A stretch of DNA of 64,000 nucleotides from Fistularia commersonii (lineage: Eukaryota > Chordata > Actinopteri > Syngnathiformes > Fistulariidae), in NCBI GenBank assembly GCA_037954325.1, contig JBBMNZ010000021.1, positions 15,598,616-15,662,615 of the forward strand, written 5' to 3'. The position numbers and the translations under genes were made by a program. Shown here piece after piece: positions 15,201-25,598 of this stretch (its first letter is position 1; every line of letters begins with the position of its first letter). The notes beneath the pieces were generated by a model. That model made no database searches. It had not been told where the DNA came from and saw only the letters and a program-made list of their open reading frames with translations.

Positions 15201-17909
15201 ATGGCGGGACAGGAGCTGAGACGCGAGTCTTAATTTTTTTCATACCCGAGTTGATACCCTTTAGTTTTACAGTTCCACAGCGTAGCCACGGTACATCCAC
15301 ACAATATGTAATAGTGCCCATTACATCGGCAAAGCAGCTTTCATTCCCCGATGTGGGTCCGTTCAGGAAAGTGAAGGCCCGACATCTAAATGGCTTCGGG
15401 ACAAAAAGAAAAGAAATACTTAAAATTGTCTCTTAGTACATTTCAGCCACACAGTTACCTTTTAGAGGATAAGTGGCTCAGTTATATTGAGTACGATCCA
15501 ATACCATTCTTCTTCATTTACTGAGGAATCTTGTTTTTCTTTGGACGCAGATGTTTCAGAGAGGGACTTGTAATGAGATTTTGTCTCAAATTTCCCTGGA
15601 AAAGACACACAAACACACAAAACACCTTGCTTTACAACACCAAGCTGGGTGTTTTGAAGTTCTGAGCCTGACTTTACAGTGTGTTGTCACCATATTTCTT
15701 TTTAGCGCCTGCATTTTTTCGTCGTAATCGTTTGTCTTTATTTCTTTTTCCGCCCTTAAATAAAAGCTTTTTGTTTCCAGTGCAACAGGTTTGAATGTTA
15801 GCGGTTTCTATAGCTTGCATGTGGTTAGCCATCCAAAAGGGTTGTAATCAAGGCTATGATCCAGCAGAATTCCCAGTACTATTAGTGGCTGACCTGCAGA
15901 GCACATTGTTTTGGAAAGCAAATGATATATTTTCAAAAGAAATGACGGTATTTTTGGAGCGTTGGCTTCACCCGCCGCGCGTCTTTGTGTTGCAGATGGA
16001 CATTTCGGTGTTGGCGGATCATGTTATTGAGGCTTCAGCTGGGAGGCTTAAACGTGAGACCTTGGAGACGGAAGCCGACGCCAAAATAGGGGTCAGCGAC
16101 GATGACAGATTACTATCCGGTTACATCGGTGAGGTGGAAAGGTGAGTCGACCGGTGACAAATCCAGCCATGCGTCACAGGTGTCGCGAAAATAGCGTCTG
16201 GCAAATACGCCGTTTGTTCAAACGTTTGTTTCCTGCTCTGCTGCAGGTTTCTAAACGTGAAGTCCCAGACTCCCAGCCCCAAACAAAATGTCTCAGGGCC
16301 TGAGGATCAGCAGAGTCCTCAGACTAAGCAAGCCCTGTCCTCCCCCTTTGACTGGAGCTCCTTCCTCTGTGCAGCTGTGAAAGAAGAGAGGTTGAAAACA
16401 GACTCCTCCTTTCTAGCCATGACTGAAGCAGAGCAAGGAGAGCTGTATGAGACCATCAGAAACGCTCTGCACTCCCTTAGAAAACACAAGGTACTCACAA
16501 TACCGACGGTTCCCCACCGTGCTTATATTCATTATGGAAACAAGAGTTCCGGCATTGACTCCGGTGTTTTCCTACCCGTTTGTCTCTTGCACAATCCTAA
16601 CAAAAAACAAACACGCTGGGATCCATTTTACATGTAAAACACACACATTTATGCTTAAACTTTTTACTCTCTTCAGGGTCCCATTCAGGAACAACGCAAA
16701 GAGATTGCAGCAGTGATTCAGCGCTGCTATAAGAGATACAAGCAGGTAAGATTTAATGCTAAAATAACCTGCGCTGCAGTTTGCCATCCAGTCAGGCCGG
16801 CACGAGATTGAGACCGACTTCCCCTTAAACTGACACTCGATAAATTACTCCGGTTGAGTTTTCTTCCCATTCGATGTTTGACGGTAATTTCAGGACACTT
16901 AGAAATCAATGTAGCGTGGCTAACGCTTTTCGCTTCATGTCGCTCAAGCGATGAGATTAATAGCTGCAAAAAACTCATCCGTGCACTCATACAGAAACCG
17001 GTCACTTGCAGGCGTGAGGAATGGGGCGGGTTTCGTGTGCATTTGAAAAAGCCTGGTACTTAAAATTGTTTCATTTACAAAGATATGCACTCATTGTTTG
17101 CTAGAAAAAAAAAAAAAATCCACGACCGCCGTTCGTGCGGTAATTCTGGCTTTGCACGATTCTAACGTGGCACACATTATGAGACACACCACGTGACTCA
17201 AAATGTGTTCAACTGCAAATTGTCAAGCAGATGGAAACTCCAGATTCAGTAAAAGAGGGGCTGGAATTTTTTAAGGCCTGTTTAGCAAGTGAGCTGAACT
17301 AGTGCTCCAATTGCTTTGTCGTTTGTGTTGCCAGTGCGATAGAAACCCCCGTGTGTGCACTGTTTGGAGGTAAGGCTGCACATTTGTTTGCAGGCGATGC
17401 AGTGTGTAAACACGTTTATACCCACACAAACCTTGGGTAAATCGGGGCATGGAGTCAAGGTGAATGGAGGCGGGAGATGAATAACGTGGTGTTTATTTAC
17501 CCGATTCATAATACATGACAAAGATTGCGCCGTAGATCCGCAGCCGCAGGAGCGAAGTACAAACGGTTGATTAAAAACACACACCAAGAACGTGGCGTTT
17601 CATGAGAGATCAGTGATAAAAAGGATGAGAAAAAGACCGAAACAAAAATAACAGTAGTTGCGGGTGAGCGGCTGAAAGCAGACGAGGAGCTGATTTCACA
17701 GGAGGACGCCACGTGCATCGATCTCATGCATCCATGTTGGTGTTTTGGGTCTCTCAGTATGCACTTTATAAGAGGATGACCCTGGCCGCCATCCTGATCC
17801 AGAGTCGTTTCCGGAGTTTCCATGAGCAGAGGAAGTTCCAACAGAGTCGTAGAGCAGCGGTCCTCATCCAGCAATACTACCGCTCCTATAGACACTCCCT
17901 CAGGTTCTT

Positions 17910-17948
<39 letters not shown>

Positions 17949-19216
17949 CATCACACGGAGTATTTGGGTCAAACATCTCACGCCCATATCTTCATCTGCA
18001 GCAACCTCTTAACTAAAAAACAGAACCAGGCTGCACGCAAGATCCTGAGATTCCTGCTCCGATGCCGCCACAGGTGATGCACGAAGCTCTCCGCACACAT
18101 TCCAACACCGATCCCCTCACAAGTTCACGCAAACACACACACACACACACACACTGTCCCAGACACAGTCACAGTAGGGGTTGGTGACCTCAGTCTACTC
18201 GATGCTCTTCAGAGCAGTCATTGCTAAGTGGATGACGGATTCTTATGAAACCGTTTTTTTGTTTTTTTTTAAAGCGCTCCAGTAAAATTCCAGTTGTATT
18301 GTATGTTTCCATTGGGTGGGCCTCTGCAGGAAGCGGCGGGGGGCGTTGAGTCGCTGCTGAGAGCGAAGGCCTCAGGGCCGCTCGCTGTCAGCACCCAAAA
18401 CAATGAGAGTTTATTTTGCGCCGCGTTCTCTCTGGTTAAAAAAAAAAACGCTCTCGACAACCATACTTATTTCTCATATTTTCGCCGCCGTTCACTCCAT
18501 TCTACTGCTAGCATTCGCTTCCGGGGAGAAGTTTGTTTCTAACCAGGCGCCATTTTAAAAATAAGATTACGACAGCGATTCCGAACCGTGAAAAACAGCA
18601 CAGATCGCCAACTCCTAACCATCAGTCCACTGCCACAGCTCGCAGACTCGCAGACTCCGTGGGTGCTAATAGTTAATACTGTTTTACTGTTCCTGTGAAG
18701 CCCCTTGATGGACCATAGGCCTCTGAAGCGGGTGAGTCTCCTTCTTCTCTCTCTCCCTCTCTCCTGGTGGCTGATGCCTGTTTGCATGTCAGCAGAGGGA
18801 GGGGGAGAGGATATCCTGGATTTGTCATCCTTCATCCTTCCCTCTCTCTCTCTCTCTGTCTCTCTCTCTGTCTCTCTCTCTTTCTCTGCTTCCCCCTTCA
18901 CCTGTCCTCCTCAATTTGAGAACTGAATGATGTAGGTACCTCTGCATGACAGGCAGCTGGCTAGAGTAGCGATTCTTGCGTATGACCCTGCTGGTGGCAT
19001 GTTCTGACCGGCAGTAGGGGACTTGCTTGTCTCTCTCCTCACGCATTTCTGGGCGGACGGTTCGGCGAGCGTGTGCGCGTGCATGTGTGTGCGCTTGTGC
19101 GGAGCGGACATCGGCGGGGATTTCGGGCGGCGCTCGTAAACCTCTAACGCCCGTCTGATGTGTGTGTGTCCTTGTGTTAACAGGGTCAGAGAGCAGAGAA
19201 AGGCCAGGGGTCCTGA
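500..19216 (+). CDS. camta1: Calmodulin-binding transcription activator 1 (3' part; 17 coding exons in window)
   Basis: CAMTA proteins are nuclear transcription activators that bind DNA through CG-1 and calmodulin through IQ motifs. Exons with GT-AG borders and continuous phase: 500-571, 3081-3234, 4412-6279, 7011-7137, 7521-7655, 10588-10736, 12343-12527, 12613-12691, 12766-13033, 13991-14541, 15996-16141, 16247-16490, 16677-16745, 17758-17903, 18002-18073, 18701-18731 and 19184-19216, with stop TGA at 19214. They total 4,329 nt, or 1,442 residues. Domain order is CG-1 (partial), acidic/Gly-rich region, TIG, ankyrin repeats, IQ motifs. The C-terminus reads CRHSPLMDHRPLKR then GQRAEKGQGS, which matches CAMTA1 and not CAMTA2. 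The N-terminal exons lie upstream of the window. A CG-1 exon expected between 3234 and 4412 is not seen. I cannot tell whether this is the a or b fish duplicate. Confidence 0.95.
1199..1233. repeat. (CA)n microsatellite
   Basis: Pure CA dinucleotide run in a camta1 intron. Other short CA runs in the same intron lie at about 635-669, 1347-1373 and 2726-2755. Confidence 0.95.
2527..2588. repeat. Compound (CA)n(CT)n microsatellite
   Basis: A CA run of about 20 units passes directly into about 10 CT units in a camta1 intron. Confidence 0.95.
3235..4411 (+). other. camta1 intron where a conserved CG-1 exon is expected but not found
   Basis: In human CAMTA1 roughly 46 residues (beginning FHGIKW) lie between QLKPM and the GAGGSVHHKC region. 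I read this 1.18-kb stretch for that exon and found nothing similar. Flanking phases stay compatible (1 nt plus 2 nt), so a transcript lacking the exon would remain in frame. Confidence 0.6.
4412..6279 (+). other. camta1: camta1 large central exon (transactivation region)
   Basis: This 1,868-nt exon starts AGSSLHQKCSSVKQRIIS and ends with DYSPEWSYPE. It keeps CAMTA1 landmarks: NDVSEG, NQVEVPDTTQSSP, PETTMTFDPDCFLNNPKQG, LSPSTTLEQMDFSA, EHYLQP and SQFSDLINDFISVEGS. Between them it is unusually rich in Gly, Ala and Ser, with runs such as GGGVGAAV. The sequence is strongly GC-rich, so long shadow reading frames occur on both strands; only the plus frame in phase with 4414 is real. The segment probably carries the activation function, as in the human protein. 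Confidence 0.93.
7011..7655 (+). other. camta1: camta1 TIG/IPT domain exons (7011-7137, 7521-7655)
   Basis: The exons encode GGVKVLITGPWLESSSEYSC, QPGVLRCYCP, AHDTGLVMLQVAMGG and SSVVFEYKARDLPALPSSQ, the immunoglobulin-like TIG fold of CAMTA proteins (non-specific DNA contact and dimerisation in the family). The split Ala codon joins CCCAG/GT to CAG/CC exactly as the phase requires. Confidence 0.95.
8411..8470. repeat. (TG)30 microsatellite
   Basis: Thirty uninterrupted TG units in the large camta1 intron 7656-10587. That intron also holds the CT, TTG and CA tracts listed separately and a G-run at 10050-10072. No exon was seen between them. Confidence 0.95.
8645..8690. repeat. (CT)n microsatellite
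   Basis: About 23 uninterrupted CT units inside a longer pyrimidine-rich tract (8600-8725) in the camta1 intron. Confidence 0.95.
8944..8970. repeat. (TTG)9 microsatellite
   Basis: Nine tandem TTG triplets in the camta1 intron. Confidence 0.9.
9234..9290. repeat. (CA)n microsatellite
   Basis: About 28 uninterrupted CA units in the same camta1 intron. Confidence 0.95.
10588..10736 (+). other. camta1: camta1 exon: short helical segment plus Gly-rich linker
   Basis: The exon begins TQFRMSILERLEQMEQRMAE, a conserved heptad-like helix following the TIG domain. It continues into a variable Gly/Gln linker (KGGGVEGGGATDQQPQ). It begins with two nucleotides of a split Asp codon and ends in phase 0. 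Confidence 0.93.
12343..13033 (+). other. camta1: camta1 ankyrin-repeat exons (12343-12527, 12613-12691, 12766-13033)
   Basis: The ankyrin signature residues are clear: RGMTLLHLAAAQGYAGLIQT, DHFSCTPLMWACALGHTEAA, PDSLGRLPLNIARSRGH. The first exon also has GRVVVVCEKMMSQPCWA, diagnostic for CAMTA. The final exon runs into a linker ending NAHTSNPNS, then the split Glu codon of ELRRARTE in the next exon. Confidence 0.95.
13991..16490 (+). other. camta1: camta1 variable linker exons (13991-14541, 15996-16141, 16247-16490)
   Basis: The exon at 13991 opens ELRRARTETHSDNRNQN and is Gln/Asn/Pro-rich. It is poorly conserved but in phase, matching human NPELRRPRSEPS only at its start. The 15996 exon has MDISVLADHVIEAS, matching human MMTLAEHIIEAT. 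The 16247 exon has PFDWSSFLCA and EQGELYETIRNALHSLRKHK, matching the pre-IQ region. All three join in frame. Confidence 0.88.
16677..18073 (+). other. camta1: camta1 IQ-motif exons (16677-16745, 17758-17903, 18002-18073)
   Basis: These exons encode AAVIQRCYKRYKQ, AAILIQSRFRSFHEQRKFQ, RRAAVLIQQYYRSYRHSL and NLLTKKQNQAARKILRFLL, a series of IQ-type calmodulin-binding helices as in CAMTA1/2. The human 7-residue LTWIALK segment before KYALYK is not seen, so YALYKRM follows RYKQ directly. Introns here carry short CA repeats. Confidence 0.93.
18701..19216 (+). other. camta1: camta1 C-terminal exons (18701-18731, 19184-19216)
   Basis: A 31-nt micro-exon encodes PLMDHRPLKR and the last coding exon encodes GQRAEKGQGS, then TGA. 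Human CAMTA1 ends HSPLVDHRLYKR-SERIEKGQGT, so both tiny exons are well supported. This tail is what separates CAMTA1 from CAMTA2. Confidence 0.92.
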
Positions 19217-22200
19217 GAGCCCACTGACGGGCCCCGCAAACAGCCCCCTCAGCCTGTGAGCAATCTCTACCCCCTTCCCGCCCTCCATCTCCGTTTTGGT
19301 TTTCTCCCTTGGTTTCCTTCCCCGTCCCTCCTCCCTCCTCCCCCCCCGCTCCCGTCCTCCTCCTCCTCCTCCTCCTCCTCCTCCCTCGCCCCGTTCTTCT
19401 GTCACCCTCGAATGCCCCTTTCTCTCCAAAGGGGAAACTCTTCCCAGACAGACTGAGGACAGGATAGGTGTCCATCATGGCAGCTCAGACAGACAGACTG
19501 CTGGTCAGAGCCCAGGGATCTGGCTCTGGCCACAGCACTGATCCTCCTCCACAGTTTCACTGGGAGGCCATCACATTAACCTCATGGCATTCTTTGCACT
19601 CTTCATGGGTATGTTTCTTTGCGAGTCGACGAGTCCGAGCGGGAGGGCGCGCCGAAGCCGCCGTCGGCGAGCGAACGCGGAGAGAGAGAGAGAGAGAGGC
19701 CTCGGCGGTGAGCGGCCGGCTCGTGAGAGGCTACCTTGACATGCTGAACACATGCGAAGCCCGACGGGCTCCGTACCCAAACGGTGATCCATGAAAGAAT
19801 AAGAAAACATAAACCAAAAAAAGTCACGTCTATGTTGCATTTGCATGCAGGTTTTCTTTTGCTTTTTCCTCCTCTCCATCATCCCGAAGAGCTATAGTGG
19901 CAATTCATTCTGCTGACTCAGTGTATCACGATATCACCGACCACTCTGACTCACAGGCTTACAAACCTATTAATCACCCGATCAAAAGGGGAGGAACTGC
20001 ACTTGAATGTACGAGGGGCATTGTTCGATAAGGGTCGGGGTCCGAATAACGATGTCTTAATTTGTTACATGGACTTTGTATGGAGTCGTTCTCAGAGGCA
20101 GCACTTTGCTCGCCTGACGTGGTGTGTCCGTGTTCGTTCAATTCAATGCATGTGTTTGAGCTACGGGCTCCTGCATGCTTGCCAAACTGCTTTAGTGTTG
20201 TTTCTTTTGTATTTCTATATGTAGTTGTGTCTCACTGTCCTCATCAACCTATCCTTACCCTGCGTAATGTGAATTGTGTAAAGACAAATGACTTATTTTT
20301 GGGTGCTTTTTTTAACTTTATTTATTTAAGGGTCTAATTATTTATTTGATTGGCTCAAGAGCGGTTCAGCTTGAGACTGGTTTTCCCCCCTTGTGTGGTA
20401 AAATATGACATGTTCCAATGGTTAAATGTCTCTGTTAGTTTGTTCTTCGCGTGAACCTCTAAATCCTAACTGTGGTTTTGAGGAGAGAGTCACATACCAT
20501 TGCCTTGACTTCTTGACTCTGAGAGGTCTCCATGCTTGCTCTGTACAGGACATGGGTCCTTTACCTGCCCCTATACAGGGCATTGATCCCCATATTAGCC
20601 CGTACGGGCAACAAAATCCATATTTTGGACTATTGCATATTCCTGTATATAAACTGACGAGGTAAGGGGATACAAGGACCCTGAAACTTTTTCATAAGAG
20701 GACTGTATTTAAGATTATAAATTATTTTACTCCCATAATGAGAACTTAACATAGAAACCTGGGTACACAGGAAGGCTGTATTGCTTGTAAATAATGTAGA
20801 TATTACAAACGGAGTAATGTGCATGAGATTTAAGACAAAGAAACAGCAAAAAGAACATGTTAGTGGCTAAGGACTGTGAGAGGATTTTAACTGCTTCACT
20901 TTAAGAGTATCCAGTATAAGTGTTACTGAAAAGAACATTTTGTTAAAGCATGCAAACGAAAACTCTAATGTTAGACTTATAAGTGGGAAAACAAAGTTAG
21001 CTGAAACAATGATCTTTCAGACAAAACATTTACATTTTGTGCTTTTGTTTCTTGGCTAGCAAAAATTAAACCCTTTTTGCCAGTAGTGCCAATTATTATG
21101 AATGCTATTATGCCTAACAATAAGTTCTGTTGGGGGAACCGACACCCAAAAAATATCAGACAGAACCACACAGGCAACACACACATACATACAAACAAAC
21201 AAACAAACAAACAAACAAACAGACAAACAGACAAACAGGAGAGGAGATCGAGTACTAGCTCCGTTGTAGACCTCCTCCGAGCTCCGGCGTGTATCTAAGG
21301 CAGACTTGCGTGTAGGCGACGATGGCGACGATGCAAGTGTGAAAATGACGCTAACGGTGAAGAAGACTGTGTCTATGATCGCTTAAATGTGAATGCAATG
21401 ACGTATGATCCAAAAAAAAAAAAAAAAAAAAAAAGAAAAAAAGGGAAGAGGGCGCTACATTCTTTACAATGTGGTTGTGCTTCAGCAACACACTCGCTTT
21501 AGTTCAGATCATTTTCACGACTACAGCGGATCCAGCCTGGCCTCCAGTCAAAGCTTTCCATCTTCTAACAGAATGTCTCCTCCCCACTTTAGACATATCA
21601 TTTGATCCATGTTTCTCTTTTCTCCTCATTGTCACTGCCATTATACTGACATGTACTTAAGAATTCTGGAAAGCTCTGTTTAGAAAGTGCCTGCTTCAAT
21701 AACAGAAAAGTGCAAGCTAATATCAGGAAATATCCATTGTGTGTTCTCCACATGGTTGACAGTTACCTGTTTATTTTCCCTGAACTGTGTGTTAAAATGA
21801 CAGTGTTACGCTCGATCCCAATCTAGGTTAGACGTGTCAGTGGTATGAATGAACATTTATGGCCAGATCGGTGCTACGCGTTGCGTATCAAAATCGTCCC
21901 CGCTTGTGTGTGTGCATTTACAGTATTAGGACGAGACGACCGTATAATCCAGCCCTTTTGTGTGAAAGGCAGAGTCACGAATTTCCTCGACATCCTAATG
22001 TCCCTGCCGGGAGAAAGATGCGGTGGTTGTTGTTGTTGTTGTTGTTGCTGTTGTTGTTGTTTATTTTCCCCCACCCCCTACTGTTTCTCTTTCATTCAAA
22101 TGTTCTTTTAGCATCAAAGTGAAAGCGTAACCCGGCCGTTGTCCAGAAATCAAAACAACGCTCCCGCACACTCTCTCCCTTTGTCTTCGTCTTTCACCCT

Positions 22201-22427
22201 CTCCTCCTCTCGCACACCCGCAAACACGGTTATAAACAAATGTACACATTCAGACAAACAAAACAAGGCCACACTCTTGCTCTCTGTGCTTATGTCTTCG
22301 GGAAAAATTAGATCTCTCCCTTAGATTTTACTCAGGGTTGAAGAACAGGGAGATGGGATGTGGAGTGAAACGATTGCTGACACAGACATGTTCCTCTACT
22401 GGTAACTGTACATCTGCGTATACGTTT

Positions 22428-22430
<3 letters not shown>

Positions 22431-22482
<52 letters not shown>
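22431..22482. repeat. (TG)26 microsatellite in camta1 3' UTR
   Basis: Pure TG run followed by an imperfect TGCG/TGTG tail to about 22540. Confidence 0.93.
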
Positions 22483-22487
<5 letters not shown>

Positions 22488-23753
22488 GCGTGTGTGCGTG
22501 TGTGCGCGTGCACGTATGAGTGTGTGTGCGTGCACATGTCCCCATTTATGTATGTAAGGGATACTCCCGCTGTTCATTCACGAATTAGACTCCACAAATT
22601 TCAAGAGATTTCCTTGACTGACACTCCTGATAAATCCAGCCTTATTTTTGAAGCAGTGAATGTGATCTGTTTGCTTCATCTGAGCTGTATCGTGTGTCAC
22701 TTTTTCTATGAGAAGAAAAAAAAAAAAAAAAAGATCTCCGAGTTCCTTATTTTATAAGACTTTGCTTACATATGAATTGAAATCAAAGCAAGTAATAAGG
22801 GAAATTTCTATTTATGCATTTGCTCTCGTCATAAACGCACAAGTTAAACACAAGGAATCAGAACTACTGTAACAGCCACGTGTGACCATGATATTCTCTG
22901 TACAACTGTAAGTTGACAGATTGACAATTGGAAGATCTCTATTTTGTGTGTTTCACATTGGGGTTTTTTTCTTTCTGGATTGCCATCACATTGAGGGACA
23001 GCCATGGTTAGGACAGCGCTGTCAGAAGCACTTAGCAACGGTATCACTTGAAACTCCTCCTAAACTGCCCTTCCTCTCACATCAGCACAACTAAAGTCAC
23101 AAGGAACACAGATCGGACATCCTTTACAGATTGTCTACACACAAGCCACGGCATCCAACTACATGCACGTGTCGACGCACGTGAATCCGATCACAGATGC
23201 AGAAACTCCATCCATTTGTTAATTTTTTTGGAGAGGATGGTGTAAAAAGAGTACGTAGAGTAGAAAATACTAAACGAAATAAGATATTGCCATAGTAAAC
23301 AGCCGGTAGACGTGTGCAGAGAGGGCCTCTGCTCCCATAAGTCTGCCTAGAAACGAATGGTATAACCTTTCAAGCCTTGTTTTGAGAGGGGGCGTGGCCA
23401 AACACCACATTGCATGCTAGAATGGTAGACCCCTTATAGATAATCTATGGCTAGACCTCTCCTTGCCTTCCTCTTCTTCACCCTGTCTTCCCTCTCATTT
23501 CCTGCTGTACTCCCACCTTGCCTGCTGTTGTGTTCTCCATGCCTCTCTCAGTCTCTCATTCCTCTTCTTTTGTAGCCTAGTTTTTACTTCCTTTGTTTAC
23601 ATTTTTTGCATGCACAAGCATCACTAAACTGTTGATGTTTTTAAAAGAAATATTTTGTTGCTGAGGCCATGCAAAGTGTTTTGAATATTGCCCTTATATG
23701 TGGATAATGTCTTCTGAATGCTTTACATAATTTCTGCTGTAAAATGAAATCAG

Positions 23754-23759
23754 AATAAA
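23754..23759 (+). terminator. AATAAA polyadenylation signal, likely camta1
   Basis: Canonical AATAAA, followed about 30 bases later by a G/T-rich stretch (CTGGTGTGTCTTG) typical of a downstream element. It is the best-placed candidate between the camta1 stop and the hipk promoter. Confidence 0.5.
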
Positions 23760-23775
23760 AAGAAAATTTGCACTT

Positions 23776-24600
23776 TAACATGTCTTGCCTGGTGTGTCTT
23801 GCCATCCGGGGCCCTTATTCGACCCGACTTAAACCCACCGGATTTCAGGTAAACTCTAATGACACTGAGGCAAAGCACGACGGAGATCTTGCCTTAAGCG
23901 TAATCCTATCGATCGCCCCGTAGTTACATTTAAAAACCCTTTTCTCCCTTTCATACTCAGGCTCGGCGGGGACATAAACGTTTCGTCGTCCCGTTGAGGC
24001 GCCGATATTGGAGAAGTCACAACATGTCACTGTGTTCGTACATTTAACGAGGCAAGATCGGAAAGGCTCGCTATAGCCATGCACCGAAAACTCGCAAAAT
24101 AATATCAGACCTGTGCTGCCATGCACAAGACAGGTTGGCCACATTTGTACCACACGCTGTTATACAACGTTTAGGTCGTTATTATAATGGTTTCACTAAT
24201 TGAGCTTTTGTTTTAACAGTAAAGGCCTAAACCAGGGACAAATTAACCTTGGCTAAAAGTCCGCATGCATGACATCCGATTTGCATTTCACATGAAATCA
24301 TGTTTAGATGCATTTGTCCCCGTTCATTAAACATATAAGTCATTGCGTGTGAAGTTTGAGACGCTCGTCGTGCTTGTCGGATGTGAAGGTTGCGCGTCTA
24401 AAAATCGTCGCGTCCATTTACTTTACCGTAATTGACGCAGTTCGGTTTGAAGCGTTTCGCGTTGCGCTGATTCGACGCTGCCAATTCCCTCGAACATTGA
24501 GAATAAACAATAATAGTTGCGTGTGGAGTAGTCGCCCAAGTCCAAGCGATAATGCATTATTTTTGATAATAACGCATAACCTTGTGTTTAAGATGTAGCC
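23776..24600. other. Intergenic region camta1-hipk
   Basis: I recognise no coding exon, RNA gene or repeat family here. It separates the camta1 poly(A) signal from the promoter-like block upstream of hipk. Confidence 0.5.
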
Positions 24601-24619
24601 GCATTTGCCCTCCAACCCG

Positions 24620-25009
24620 TACTTCCGTATTTACGGTAATTGCCGGAAATGACGTAGGTATCGCAGCTGGAGTAGGACGTGGTTTTTTCCGGTGGAAGGT
24701 GGAATTTACTGCCTGAAGACGAGACTATTTTAGAATGTAAATGAACCAGCGTTTCAATCACCAACTGTCCAAATCACGGCGTTGAGGGATCCCGTCGCTG
24801 TATACAATGCGATGTTGGCTATTTCCTCCTGAATACGCGGCGCCGTGTCGTCTCCTCCCGCCGCCCGAAGAAACAATGCAGGCCTAGCTAGCATCCGCCG
24901 TCCGCTAGCGGAAGCTCCCGGGATAGCGCTACTCCAGCGGACCACAGAGGGATTTAAACCTCGGACGGAGCTGTTTTTCCCCACCGACGGTGTTAGAACA
25001 TCCAAGCCG
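24620..25009 (+). promoter_or_regulatory. Putative hipk promoter and non-coding first exon
   Basis: A CG-richer block has an adjoining ETS-like and CRE-like motif (CCGGAAATGACGTA, 24643-24656). It ends at a good splice donor (CAAGCCG/GTACGTGA, exon end 25009). The nearest coding exon starts at 27413 with an acceptor two bases before the ATG, so a non-coding 5' exon is required; this is the best candidate. No transcript evidence is available to fix the start site. Confidence 0.45.
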
Positions 25010-25525
25010 GTACGTGAACGCTTTATCCCTATGAAAAGTCACCTTTTACGGAGACTCTGTCATTTTATTAATCTCACAGCGTGATCGATCGCCGAGCCTA
25101 GGCGGCTATTCTTGTTCCAAAGTTAATCTTTTAGCTTGCTAGCATTAGCAAGTTAGATAATGCTCGCTTGTTGAGCCGATCTTTATTGTTTGTTTGTGTG
25201 AAAACGTTTCGTTTGGAACCAGAACAAAGCTTCAACTTAGACAGTATTCGATCTTCTGTCCGCTTGTTGATTTTTATTCGTTTTTGTGTGATCTCTACGG
25301 TACTCCTCCGCGGGCCAGCGGTCAGCCTGTCAGCTCTTGACATTATCCTCTCAGCCGCAATGACAGCATCTTTCTGGGCTTTAGCTTCCTCTGAAAATGC
25401 CCATCATAACTCGATATTATATCACTCTTGAGGCCGATCACACATACTTGTTAAATCTATGTATGAAAGGCCTCAGCTCATATGAGCTGCGTTGTTTCAA
25501 TTCAAGTGGGTGTGGGGGAATAGAG

Positions 25526-25598
<73 letters not shown>

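Larger units (their letters stand above)
19217..23775 (+). other. camta1: camta1 probable 3' untranslated region
   Basis: About 4.5 kb follows the stop codon without any conserved coding signal, up to a canonical AATAAA. It contains an (AAAC)n tract near 21190-21240, an A-run at 21411-21434, a TTG/TGC repeat at 22026-22062 and a long TG repeat at 22431-22482. UTR length is inferred from the poly(A) signal only. Confidence 0.55.
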
